A stretch of DNA of 64,000 nt, taken from NCBI RefSeq assembly GCF_025502585.1, contig NZ_CP106679.1:2139501-2203500 (forward strand). The letters run 5' to 3'. Made by a program: the position numbers and the translations under genes. Under the pieces are notes generated by a model. It saw only the letters and a list, made by a program, of their open reading frames with translations. It did not search any database and was not told where the DNA came from. Source of the DNA: Reichenbachiella agarivorans. Its GTDB lineage: Bacteria; Bacteroidota; Bacteroidia; Cytophagales; Cyclobacteriaceae. The number at the start of each line of letters is the position of its first letter. The first letter of the stretch is position 1. Shown here piece by piece: positions 27,701 through 35,241 of the stretch.

Positions 27701-28874
27701 AATTCTCCAGATCAATTTTTGGATTGATTTTGTTGAAATGAAGATTGCCTGGGATTTTCTTGTTTTTGATAGACAAGACCAATTTGATAAGTCCAGCTAC
27801 ACCTGCAGTCCCTTCCAAGTGCCCAATGTTTGATTTGACTGAGCCAATCATCAAAGGAGTGTCGGCACTTCTTTGACCAAATACGTTTGCAAATGACTTG
27901 GTCTCGATGGGATCGCCCACAGCGGTTCCAGTGCCATGAGCCTCTATGTATTGCAGTTTGTCTACATCAATGTTTGCTAAGGCATAGGCAGTTTTCAGCA
28001 TTTTGGTTTGTGCAGACTCGCTAGGTACTGTAAATCCGTCACTGGTATAGCCGTCAGAGTTGCATGAGGTGGCTTTGATGATACCATAGATTTTGTTGTT
28101 GTCCCTTTCAGCATCCTTCAATTTTTTGAGATAAACAACACCCACACCTTCACTTCGTACATAGCCATTGGCTTTTTCATCAAAGGACTTGCAGTAGCCA
28201 TCAGGACTCAGGAAGTTGCCTTTGGACAGCATGAGGGTTGATTCAGGGTTGATGATAATATTGACACCTCCAGCTACGGCAGAATCAGCGGTTTGATCCC
28301 AGATGCTCTGACAAGCAAGGTGCACAGACACTAGAGAGCCAGAGCAAGCAGTGTCTATCGATATACTTGGTCCTTTGAGATTGAAAAAGTAAGAGATTCG
28401 ATTGGCAATGGCAGTCAATGCTGACCCCATGGTGACATGAGGTGAAATTTTGTATCTATTGTCTTGTTCGACTTGGTTGTCCCAATAGTCGTTGGTAAAT
28501 AGACTCATAAAAACAGCAGTATTGGAGCCGTTGAACTTGTCAAGCTTTTCTCCAGCATCTTCAATGGCTTCAAATGTGGTTTGAAGAAGGAGTCTTTGTT
28601 GTGGATCGATTCGTTCTGCTTCTTTTGGAAATATTTTGAAAAACTCATTGTCAAAGAGATCTATTCCCTCAATGAAGCCTCCTTTGTTGGTTTTGATTTT
28701 GCCTGCTTTGTTTGGATCGGGATCATAATACTCTTTGTGATCCCATCTTTCTTTTGGTATCTCGGTAATACCGTTTACCCCCTTCATCAATTTTTCCCAG
28801 AATTGCTCTGGTCCATGAATCTGGCCTGGTGTATGACACCCAATACCAACTATGGCAATGTCTTCTTTTTGCAT
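21720..28874 (-). CDS. Single-module reducing type I PKS/FAS (KS-AT-DH-ER-KR-ACP-TE)
   Basis: Multidomain synthase of about 2384 aa. Domains: ketosynthase 2-430 (DTACSGS Cys near 175, EAHGTGTAVGDP, KSNIGHLEG); acyltransferase 540-830 (GQGPQWFAMG, GHSIGE near 628, FHSHHM, suggesting malonyl); dehydratase 900-1190 (DHKVDDVIIFP, DACLH near 1100); pseudo-KR linker; enoylreductase 1440-1740 (SATDDVGLAA); ketoreductase 1755-1930 (VTGGASGFG, TLSSISAV, NYSSANN); ACP near 2066 (GLDSLM); thioesterase 2150-2384 (GHSFGG near 2223, HGDHW). The order equals that of animal fatty acid synthase. Start ATG 28874 (MQKEDIAIVGIG) is preferred; the open frame upstream adds 50 unrelated residues. It has a terminator behind it and a PPTase next door. 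The product is probably a fully reduced acyl chain made iteratively and released by the TE; chain length is unknown. Confidence 0.93.
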   Translation of the reverse strand: MQKEDIAIVGIGCHTPGQIHGPEQFWEKLMKGVNGITEIPKERWDHKEYYDPDPNKAGKIKTNKGGFIEGIDLFDNEFFKIFPKEAERIDPQQRLLLQTTFEAIEDAGEKLDKFNGSNTAVFMSLFTNDYWDNQVEQDNRYKISPHVTMGSALTAIANRISYFFNLKGPSISIDTACSGSLVSVHLACQSIWDQTADSAVAGGVNIIINPESTLMLSKGNFLSPDGYCKSFDEKANGYVRSEGVGVVYLKKLKDAERDNNKIYGIIKATSCNSDGYTSDGFTVPSESAQTKMLKTAYALANIDVDKLQYIEAHGTGTAVGDPIETKSFANVFGQRSADTPLMIGSVKSNIGHLEGTAGVAGLIKLVLSIKNKKIPGNLHFNKINPKIDLENWKLKVVSENTDWPAQKDGSPRIGGVNSFGAGGTNAHVVVQEYIMPTQAKKVDIDDQNMYLFHTSAETISSLQNLLREYAAYLLSSAHSLKDICYNIGKHRSDLRHRIAIAGIDAQDIVTKIEAYLEGNILSGVVINEVDTPAKKVGFVFTGQGPQWFAMGQELIASEPLFKSTIQKIEGYFKEIAGWSLLEEMNKDEENSRVNDTRIAQPAIMSIQIALVELWKKHGVTPQGVVGHSIGEVAAAYTSGALTLEQAVQVIFHRSRGQHAATGKGKMLAVSLSQIEAEELIKDVTDRVSIGALNGPKMAVLSGDEEPLIEIAEQLEKKDIFNKFLRVTVPFHSHHMEPLKDELISSLSQLQPSKAKIDLYSTVTGKMENGLHLVSEYWYDNVREPVYFSNALSEMVNDGYDIFIEIGPHPALSPGAEEVFSNKDSNASIFPSIKRMENEKIRFLQTLGSLYTKGINLDWDSIYPHANNVLDLPKYKWDLKSFWYESSKHQSQRTSKRIHPLVKDYSSSGTNEDGYTFNFLLDRHIDPYIDDHKVDDVIIFPATGHLEMAIAAAQQAFGEDFGFLEDINFESALFLPEEGEFSEVKIEVYSEEKKYWVLSRDKNTPNAKWVKHSNGKMNTLGDKFNSTTVDLEQLKERIYDRLPVQPMYLELKKSGLYYGATFKAIKNLWVVDNEILSKVNLHESLEYGIEDYNLHPCILDACLHTIFAANLDSDVEERGIYLPTHIDRYKFHTKPKSSDVYSYVMVSEASAQYLKGDFCILDEDGTLIAEIQGLHCKYIEGSRTQSQDVAYSGCYEYNWIDAPDFAFKPAKNKVLMIAENDFSAEKLEKELVENGTTIIRPSINDFSDRDTVREAIVEIKNNHPTLNRIVITLPVSEKRQEIEITAVDLSWKVLNIFNAIIEEEMQLSVWLINEQADRVVDSDQSINILQSVSFGLGRVMFNEYPLATIKIADLADLNNEKEASNLAKFISSTSNGGEETDFAFRGEKIFVKRLLSVEKEKAQESASESIAASGSYYHTILQEKGVLDSIKFIKTGPSQLGEEEIEIDVKAAGINSRDIFLINGGMQDQESIENQLGSECSGVITRVGHNVTKFSVGDAVICFTSQAFAGKATAPQHCVTHKPDHLSFEEASCISYDYLTAYYSMFTIGQLEAGERVLIHSATDDVGLAAIALAQMKGLEIYTTADSDQKRATLQTMGVKNVYDSLSTSFYDTVMQDSDGGGVDLVLNSLNGKSIVQSIKCLRDFGRFIDIGSTDVSDETSLSIKRSGKNLSYTTINIEKLMKQKPQKAARLFQKVTQLFAIQSLSVGSFQTFKIGKIKEAIELKTESTHVGKVVLSMEDTTVHALPMTRLSLSPDLSYVVTGGASGFGLEMAKFLANRGAKNLVMVSRSGAKTDYDKNWISKLQEEGVNISIEKLDLSHRDQVQEMISRVNSTLPIGGLVHSAGIIDDSTIQGMDKDLFKKVFIPKAIGAWNLHLATESLDLDFFLTLSSISAVVGFPGQSNYSSANNFLDKLAIYRRSKGLNAQSVNLGVLGNFAGMSKDAGNLLNVLENQGWNPLTLHQVTSKVETMLLEGAAVRMTANIDWLKFREFFYHLKNDAKLNHLLSDENLKVSSAKSSSDSLRDQIITSNGEALGILTINLKEALARILGTVPDKLDENKSISAIGLDSLMMNQLRNWMLQKLEFNYPLMKISKGPSIVEMSNHIIDSLRSTGTETGVANDESGISTEEDIEVINKWFVHKKNEEGYPSNNIKLFMFHSMGAGASMFNDFMYDAPLGTDVYAVQMPGRENRKKEGFFSHIEDLLEDLEQSILPLLDGPFAFFGHSFGGIVAFELTRILRAKHGKEPIRFFSSATMAPQMTHTWKNLDVMAQTTISSNSEQKLLGLMTYIDDIEYVKKILPIMRLDMALLINYDFVEADKFNCPITVFSAIEDEVTLPEEMTPWQEHTTAEFKQELVHGDHWFVSRNKDFIRQRISADLKLVLVEN

Positions 28875-29643
28875 GATAATAATGTTTAAGATGTTAGAAT
28901 TTGTATGAGCACAGCTTTGAGCAACTTCATAGTCGTTGTACATTATTGTATTAACAAAAGTGAATGTGTTTGAAATTTTCCTAGAGCATTTGTTTACTAC
29001 CAGGAATTGTAATCTCCACATCAAGTAATTTGTTATCTAAGCAATACCGTATAACGGTTTAAATGTCAAAGCAGTGCTATATAGTATTAGGGGCTTTCGT
29101 AATCATGTCTTCGGTCGAGAAATGATTTTAATGGATCACATAGCTTAAAGTTTTTTAAATATTCAAATTGAGTTACTATTTATTGTGTTAATGGATCCAG
29201 TTCTTATTAGAGAAATGGAGTGCTCTTACAACATCAGGTTAATTTCATTGTATATAACGGTATTAAATATTAAAAAATCAAGTATTTGGGTATTTATTTT
29301 TTTGATAAAGATCGCTCAAATGATAGATGAATGTAATACCAAGATTTAGGTATATTTGAGGTGAATAGCTAAAAACTCCCATTCTTAGTAGCTATTTTCC
29401 ATTTAAAAGCATCATTTTACATGTAGTGCTACTGTATCTAAGCCTGTATTAATTTGTGAGAAGTTTAGTTTTAATAGCAAACTAGATGCTCAAGTCTATC
29501 AAGAAGTATTTGGGTAGAAATAGTTTTTTATTATCAGAATATTTAATTCTATACGTGATTTAGTAAATTGTCGGAATCACTATATAGCTCCTAACGGTTA
29601 AACTTGTACGTATGCAATTTTTTCAATTTTACTCATAATAAAT
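28875..29643. other. Long AT-rich divergent region between the PKS and the chemoreceptor
   Basis: This 769-bp gap has no credible gene. It holds three AACGGT elements: a full palindrome ACCGTATAACGGT at 29046-29058, and single copies at 29256-29261 and 29593-29598. The last lies 46 bases before the chemoreceptor start. Nothing else stands out apart from very high AT content. Confidence 0.5.
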
Positions 29644-31445
29644 ATGATGACTCAATTTTTATACTTCTGGTTAGCAATGACTCTTTTTGGTCTTCCACCA
29701 ACGCTTTTTTTCAATTGGTTGATTTTCAAAAGGTCATTTGTGTTTCGTCCGTTGTGTTGGATATCGGTTTCTATGTACGTTTTAGTGTTGGTCGCCTACT
29801 ATACAGGACTCTTTGGATTGATTTCATTGTGGTACACAATACCTATTGGTTTGATTTCTATACTATTCACTTTTATAAACCTGAAAAAGAGTATTCAGGA
29901 ACCAATGCAAAGAATCAATACCACGTTTGATAAGTTGAGAGAAGGTCAGATTGGTCTGACCATTGATTCCAAAGATTTGAATAAAAAGGATGAATTGGGA
30001 GATTTTTTTCAATTCTCTTCATCTCTTTTTACAAAAGCTCAATGAATCTGCCCGATTTGCTTCTGCTATGGGGGATGGAGACTTGTCTAAGGAATATGTA
30101 GCACTAAGTGATAAAGATATTTTGGGTCAATCACTGCTGACACTTAGAAAGAAATTGAATGATTTTATAGGGGAGACCAATGAAGTCGTTGCAAAGGCGG
30201 GAGAGGAAGGTGATTTGATCGCTCGGATTAAAGAGGATGGCAAAAGCGGTGTGTGGAAACAAATGAGTTCATCGATCAATCATCTTTTGGATTCTGTTGT
30301 CACTCCCATTTTGGAAATAAACAAGATTGTTAATGCCATGGCAAATGGTAATCTCAATAATAGGTATTCATTGGAAGCAAAGGGACAAATAGCCGAATTG
30401 ACTTTGGGATTAAATACGGCACTTGATAACATGAATGCACTTCTGTGGAAAATCAACCAGAGCGTTATGGCTATCAAAGACTCATCATCAGAGATGCTCA
30501 GCACGGGAGAGGAGATGAGTTCTAGTACCAATGAAATTGCAGGAGCGATTGGACAAATGAGCAATGGAGCACAAACACAGGTCTCTAGGGTTGACGCATC
30601 ATCTACACTTGTAGAAGAAATGCTTAGAAAATTTAATGAGATGCGTTTCAAATCTGATTCGATTAATTCAGCAGCCAAAAAAGGTTTCGAAGATAGTGAA
30701 CGGGGTTCAGCCATTGCCAAAGGTGTAGTACAGAATATAACTCAAATTGCTGATTTTTCTAAGAAGACCACAGAGTCAATGAGTGTGCTCACTGATCGAT
30801 CCAATCAAATATCTAAAGTACTAGGAGTCATCACTGATATTGCTTCTCAAACTAACTTGCTGGCCCTGAATGCAGCTATTGAGGCTGCTCAAGCTGGTGA
30901 AGCAGGTAGAGGATTTGCAGTGGTAGCAGAAGAAATACGCAAGCTGGCAGAAGGGTCTCGTCAATCTGCAAGAGAAATTGAGCAACTTGTCAACGATGTG
31001 CAACATGATACTTTGGAGGCATCTAAAGTGATTGATACTATGAATAGCAGTGTCAAATTTAGCTTAGATGCTTCTATACAAGCCTCTGAAGTGTTTGACC
31101 AAATCGCAAATGCTTCTGCTGAGACTTTGCAGCTTTCTGAGCAGATATCTGAATCAACCAATGCCCAGTCAGAAAGCATCAACAAAGTTGTTTCCATTAC
31201 AGAGGAGGTCGTAGTAATAGCAGAGGAGACGGCAGCCGGTACGGAGCAAATTTTCAAGCTCTGCTACGGAATTGTCATCTGGTATGAATAACTATATCCA
31301 GAAATCTATTTGGTTGAGCAATGTTTCAGGTGAATTGGAAAAGGATGTCGCAAAATTCGAGTTGTCAGATAGCTATAAAAGTATTGGAGATAGATCCAGT
31401 GTGGACCAGAAAAATATTGATTCAGGATTGGAAGATCAGTCTTGA
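29644..31445 (+). pseudogene. Methyl-accepting chemotaxis protein, two frameshifts
   Basis: The gene is read in three frames: 29644 to about 30008, then to about 31254, then to the stop at 31443-31445. Removing one T from the T7 run near 30003-30009 joins DELGDFF to [15 protein letters not shown]. Removing one T from the T4 run at 31251-31254 joins GTEQI to [14 protein letters not shown]. The restored protein is about 600 aa: two to four N-terminal membrane segments with little periplasmic loop, two or three HAMP-like segments ([18 protein letters not shown]), and the MCP hairpin core ([20 protein letters not shown], then [16 protein letters not shown]). It would relay signals to CheA/CheW and perhaps bias gliding. 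It may be a decayed gene, a sequence error, or phase-variable at T7. Confidence 0.85.
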
Positions 31446-31494
31446 CCAAAATTGCACTAATCATTGATTGCGTAGATTACCTAATCAATCAACT

Positions 31495-31531
31495 ACACAG
31501 AAGGGTTCATAACCAATGTGGCCTTCTGTGT
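31495..31531 (+). terminator. Possible terminator after the chemoreceptor gene
   Basis: 10-bp inverted repeat ACACAGAAGG / CCTTCTGTGT with a 17-base loop, followed only by GGTTTATTG. The weak T-tract makes it a moderate candidate. Confidence 0.5.
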
Positions 31532-31709
31532 GGTTTATTGCTATATTTTTATATTAAATAGGATATAAATAATGAGATGCTTTTGAAAACCCTATTTGTA
31601 CCTTTCAATTGACGGGGCTGCAACAGAATTCTTTTGCTTATTATCTTTTTTCTTGTCTTCTACTCGCGCTGTATTCATACCCATTTCATCATCTTTCGTG
31701 TGGGTGTTT

Positions 31710-31789
31710 TTACCCAGGTAGGGGTAATCCGTAAAGTTTTAATTAAGAAGTAACCTGATTTCTGGGTAATCATTCGTCTTATACCTTTG
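31710..31789 (+). promoter_or_regulatory. Promoter and operator-like sites of the 184-aa gene
   Basis: TACCTTTG at 31782-31789 is an exact TAnnTTTG box, 33 bases before the start codon. Upstream are a perfect palindrome TTACCC-AGGTAG-GGGTAA (31710-31727) and a second GGGTAATC (31764-31771), 42 bp from the first. These look like regulator binding sites. The rest of the 377-bp gap 31446-31822 shows only the hairpin at 31495. Confidence 0.5.
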
Positions 31790-31822
31790 GTAAAAGTTGA
31801 GAATTGCTAATAGCAGAATAAG

Positions 31823-32377
31823 ATGAACCAAAGAACAGAACCATATCAGGAAGAGGAATTAGGAGGGATTGCCTGTAGAATAGCAATGGAGTTTATTGAG
31901 CAAGTACTAGAAAGAAGGAGTATAAAACCTGAATTGATACACAAGGCTCAAATTGAGCTAGCCATATTTTTTGACAGAGTGATCATAGAGAGAATGAGTG
32001 GTCACTTTTGTGTATCCACTATTCAAAGGGTGTCCAAGCAATATTTGAAACAGCTCAGTCATGAGATGGTCGACAAGAGCATCACCTACCATGATGTCAT
32101 TAGATTATGCTCGATACGACATGGATTTTATTGCCAAGGTCTCAATGAATCACCCGAAGAAGACTTTTTAAGAACAGTCTCTATGCAGTGGTTTCAATTT
32201 CCGATGCAACAGACGGATGGATCAATCAGACCCTTGGAATTTGACTTCACGTATTACTTTTCAGACATTCCGTTGACCTCCGAGGTTTTGTTTGACCTAG
32301 GGCCAAAATATGCTGATCGAATAGTTCAAGAATTGAAAGTTATGAAGCCCTCAATGGTGTCTAATGGGCCGTTTTAG
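31823..32377 (+). CDS. Conserved-looking protein of unknown function
   Basis: I do not recognise this 184-aa protein. It has no signal peptide or membrane segment. The N-terminal half is helical (ELGGIACRIAMEFIEQVLER, KAQIELAIFFDRVIIERM); the C-terminal half has more aromatic residues (SMQWFQFPMQQ, LEFDFTYYFSD). The start ATG follows a consensus promoter box and a palindromic site, so it is probably a regulated, monocistronic gene. It overlaps the end of the convergent arginase-family gene by four bases. No function can be assigned. Confidence 0.75.
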   Translation: MNQRTEPYQEEELGGIACRIAMEFIEQVLERRSIKPELIHKAQIELAIFFDRVIIERMSGHFCVSTIQRVSKQYLKQLSHEMVDKSITYHDVIRLCSIRHGFYCQGLNESPEEDFLRTVSMQWFQFPMQQTDGSIRPLEFDFTYYFSDIPLTSEVLFDLGPKYADRIVQELKVMKPSMVSNGPF

Positions 32378-33528
32378 ATCAATTTAGTAAAAGTCTGAAT
32401 CCAACGCTCAGGGACATCTCCTTTGGTTGCTTGCTGATAGTCTGCGTGATCACATGGGACAATGTAGCTCCTGTCGTAGACTCCCTTGTGGTTGATATTG
32501 GGCACTTCCATCCACCATTTATCGGATAGCCTACTTTTGTAAAATACGATGGTCTCTGGATTGACATCCATGGCTACTACATACTTGACATAGTCATTGG
32601 TCTGAAACCCTTTTTCACCTTTTCTGTTTTTGAAACCTTCGATAAAGTACCAAATCATAGTAGCTACTACCATTGCGGTCTGATGGTCATAGCTGTCTTT
32701 CTCAGGATTGTACTCATAGATACCAACAGAACTCAGCTTGTCATTCATACCAGCGTACCACATGATTTGACAAGCTTCTTCTCCCGTTAGTCCAAATACT
32801 TCAGAGCGATCTCCCCCAGGACAGTATATTTTTTGAATGGCAGACAGGTCGAAAGTGAGCATGTCTGCTTCCCTGATCAGAGGTTCCACTCGTTTGAAAT
32901 CATCTCTCATCGCACCTAGCCTCAAGCTATGAAAACCCAGCTGTGCCAATACTTTTTCTGCGGTAGGATTGACTAAGTACGACTGATGACCTAATTGAGT
33001 ATAGTTGAATAGGTAATTGGGTTCGTGGGTGAATATTTGATGGAAATGGTTGAGGTTAGCATCATTGTTCTCCTTTTTGGAGATATCAAATCGAGAATCT
33101 ACATTGAGGACACTGACCATTTTTTCCTCTTCTTCATAGGAGAGGAATTGCCCAATATCTAGGTCATGTGAACCTCCTATGAGTAGAGGTAGGATTCCTT
33201 TAGAGATCAATTTTTGACATACTACTTGAATTCTTTTGTACGTTTCATCCAGTTCTGTTCCATTTCTGAGATTACCTAGATCTATGATGTTGCAGAGCCC
33301 TTCCCCTTTTTTTAGTCCGTAGAGTTTTTTGCGGATGAATCTCAATCCTGGATCATTGATCTGCGAACTCCCGCCTGTTTCGTTGATCCCAATGATCGCA
33401 ATGTCGATCGCATCCAAACTTGGCATTTTGGTTTCGTTGATATATATGGATTGTATGAGGGAGTCACTATCGAAGCTCTCTGGTTTGAGACTCTCGTCGA
33501 TGGGATTGAAAAACAGTTTTAAATCCAT
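32374..33528 (-). CDS. Arginase/formimidoylglutamase-superfamily protein, divergent
   Basis: The fold is that of the ureohydrolase superfamily (arginase, agmatinase, formimidoylglutamase). GGSHDLD is clear (canonical GG[DS]H). But the second metal motif, normally DAHxD, reads NVDSRFD, and the third, normally SxDxDxxDP, reads TFDLSAIQ. Several Mn ligands are therefore changed, and arginase activity is doubtful. At 384 aa it is longer than usual (300-320), with an extra C-terminal region (WYFIEGFKNRKGEKGF). Similar divergent members are common in Bacteroidota and are often annotated formimidoylglutamase. It ends convergently against the 184-aa gene. A terminator of the upstream nqrF separates it from that gene. 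Confidence 0.8.
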   Translation of the reverse strand: MDLKLFFNPIDESLKPESFDSDSLIQSIYINETKMPSLDAIDIAIIGINETGGSSQINDPGLRFIRKKLYGLKKGEGLCNIIDLGNLRNGTELDETYKRIQVVCQKLISKGILPLLIGGSHDLDIGQFLSYEEEEKMVSVLNVDSRFDISKKENNDANLNHFHQIFTHEPNYLFNYTQLGHQSYLVNPTAEKVLAQLGFHSLRLGAMRDDFKRVEPLIREADMLTFDLSAIQKIYCPGGDRSEVFGLTGEEACQIMWYAGMNDKLSSVGIYEYNPEKDSYDHQTAMVVATMIWYFIEGFKNRKGEKGFQTNDYVKYVVAMDVNPETIVFYKSRLSDKWWMEVPNINHKGVYDRSYIVPCDHADYQQATKGDVPERWIQTFTKLI

Positions 33529-33564
33529 TCAATATCAGGTTAAAAATGATCAGATCAAATCTAC

Positions 33565-33599
33565 AAAAAAAAAGCCCAGACGAGGGTCGTCTGGGCTTT
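33565..33599 (-). terminator. nqrF terminator
   Basis: Perfect 13-bp stem AAAGCCCAGACGA / TCGTCTGGGCTTT with a 3-base loop. On the minus strand it is followed by a run of T, directly behind the nqrF stop. Confidence 0.92.
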
Positions 33600-33621
33600 G
33601 AAAATATTGTCTGATTTTGGA

Positions 33622-34929
33622 TTATCCTCCGAAATCATCAAATGATACGTTTTCGTCAGGAACACCCCAATCGTCACACATCTTTAATACCGCCTGATTC
33701 ATCATAGGAGGACCGCAGAAGTAAAACTCGATGTCTTCAGGAGATTCGTGTTTCTTCAATTGCTGCTCAATCACCGCATTATGAACGAATCCTAAGAAAC
33801 CATCTCCTTCTTTGTCATCCATGTCTTTTTTCTCAATCCAGTTGTCTTCTGGCAATGGATCAGAGAGTACAATTTCGAATTGGAAATTAGGGAATTCTCT
33901 CTCTATTTTTCTGAAATCTTCTTCGTAGAATAACTCTCTTTTTGATCTTCCACCGTACCAGTAAGTTACTTTTCTTCCTGTTTTCAAAGTGTGGAATAAG
34001 TGGAACAAGTGAGATCTCATGGGAGCCATACCAGCACCACCACCGACATAGATCATCTCAGCTTGTGTTTCCTTGATGAAGAATTCACCATACGGTCCTG
34101 AGATAGTTACTTTATCACCTGGTTTTCTAGAGAATACATAAGAAGAACAAATACCAGGATTCACATCCATCCATGCATTTTTTGCTCTGTCCCACGGTGG
34201 AGTTGCAATTCTAATTGTCAACATGACGATGTTGCCTTCAGCTGGGTGGTTGGCCATTGAATATGCTCTGAAGATTTCTTCATCATTCTTCATCTTCAAA
34301 TCCCAAATCCCAAATTTGTCCCAATCTTCTTTGAATTTTTCTGGACCAGCAGGATCGCTTGGATCTGGACTGATATCAATGTCCTTACTGAAATCTACTT
34401 CGCATTTTGGAACGTCTACTTGGATATAGCCTCCAGCTTCGAAGTGCAAGGTTTCTCCTGGGGGGAGCCTTACGATGAATGCCTTGATAAAAGTAGCCAC
34501 GTTGTAGTTGGACACAACTTCACATTCCCATTTTTTGATTCCAAAGATTTCTTCAGGAATTTCGATGGTCATGTCGTTCTTTACTTTCACTTGACAAGCC
34601 AATCTTACATGCTCTTTTTGCTCAGTACGGCTCAGGTGACCTACCTCTGTTGGGAGTACGTCTCCACCGCCTTCGATCACTTTGCACTTGCACATGGCGC
34701 AAGTACCACCACCGCCGCAGGCAGATGGCAAGAATATTTTTTGACCAGAAAGAGTTGACAAAAGTGTAGAACCCGCTGAGGTAACTACTGGGTTAGACGT
34801 GTCACCATTGATGGTGATGTTTACATCGCCCGATTGCACGAGTTTGGACTGTGCAAAAAGTAGAACGAAAACCAATAGTAAAATCACTAATGTGAAGGCT
34901 ACTATCGAAGTAAATATGATAAAGGACAT
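33622..34929 (-). CDS. nqrF: Na+-translocating NADH:quinone reductase subunit F
   Basis: NADH-oxidising subunit of the sodium-pumping respiratory complex Na+-NQR. Order: one N-terminal membrane helix (residues ~3-27); a plant-type 2Fe-2S domain with C71, C77, C80 and C112; an FAD domain ([10 protein letters not shown]); and an NADH domain ([14 protein letters not shown], then [13 protein letters not shown], ending DDFGG). At 435 aa it is slightly longer than the ~407 aa of Vibrio NqrF. No nqrA-E genes are present here: upstream lies 312 bp of intergenic DNA and then an unrelated dehydrogenase. Its own promoter box and a strong terminator make it a single-gene unit. Confidence 0.95.
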   Translation of the reverse strand: MSFIIFTSIVAFTLVILLLVFVLLFAQSKLVQSGDVNITINGDTSNPVVTSAGSTLLSTLSGQKIFLPSACGGGGTCAMCKCKVIEGGGDVLPTEVGHLSRTEQKEHVRLACQVKVKNDMTIEIPEEIFGIKKWECEVVSNYNVATFIKAFIVRLPPGETLHFEAGGYIQVDVPKCEVDFSKDIDISPDPSDPAGPEKFKEDWDKFGIWDLKMKNDEEIFRAYSMANHPAEGNIVMLTIRIATPPWDRAKNAWMDVNPGICSSYVFSRKPGDKVTISGPYGEFFIKETQAEMIYVGGGAGMAPMRSHLFHLFHTLKTGRKVTYWYGGRSKRELFYEEDFRKIEREFPNFQFEIVLSDPLPEDNWIEKKDMDDKEGDGFLGFVHNAVIEQQLKKHESPEDIEFYFCGPPMMNQAVLKMCDDWGVPDENVSFDDFGG

Positions 34930-35241
34930 TTTGTATTAATTAAATTTTCTGTCTCAATTTTTATTGCACAAATATAAATGAATTAATGACGAATAATTGT
35001 CAGTTAAAACCTAAAAGTCAGTAGTGAGAAGAGATTATTGGAGGAATATTTTTTGATTGAAACACAAATCATTATGTGTAGATTGTAAAATGTTGAATAG
35101 TACTGTTTTTTTGTCACAAAAAGTGATTTCTCCAGTTGTCCGACAGAACCTTGCATCTGGCGACTTACTCGATGAGGTCAAAGCATTTGATGGTAGCTAT
35201 TAGTCGTGACTGGACTGAAGTAAAAGGATCTCAAATCTACT
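34930..35241. other. Intergenic region upstream of nqrF
   Basis: No gene in 312 bases. On the minus strand an exact TAnnTTTG box, TATATTTG (34969-34976), lies 40 bases before the nqrF start and is its likely promoter. I see no terminator hairpin for the unit ending at 35242; nothing else is recognisable. Confidence 0.6.

Noticed and set aside
28875-29024. N-terminal 50-residue extension of the synthase
   Set aside because: The KS domain begins directly at MQKEDIAIVGIG. The extension has no likeness to a docking or loading domain and is probably the 5' leader.
29604-29930. 108-codon frame overlapping the start of the chemoreceptor
   Set aside because: It is in another frame from the membrane-helix coding sequence starting at 29644, which continues into the HAMP region and is clearly the real one.
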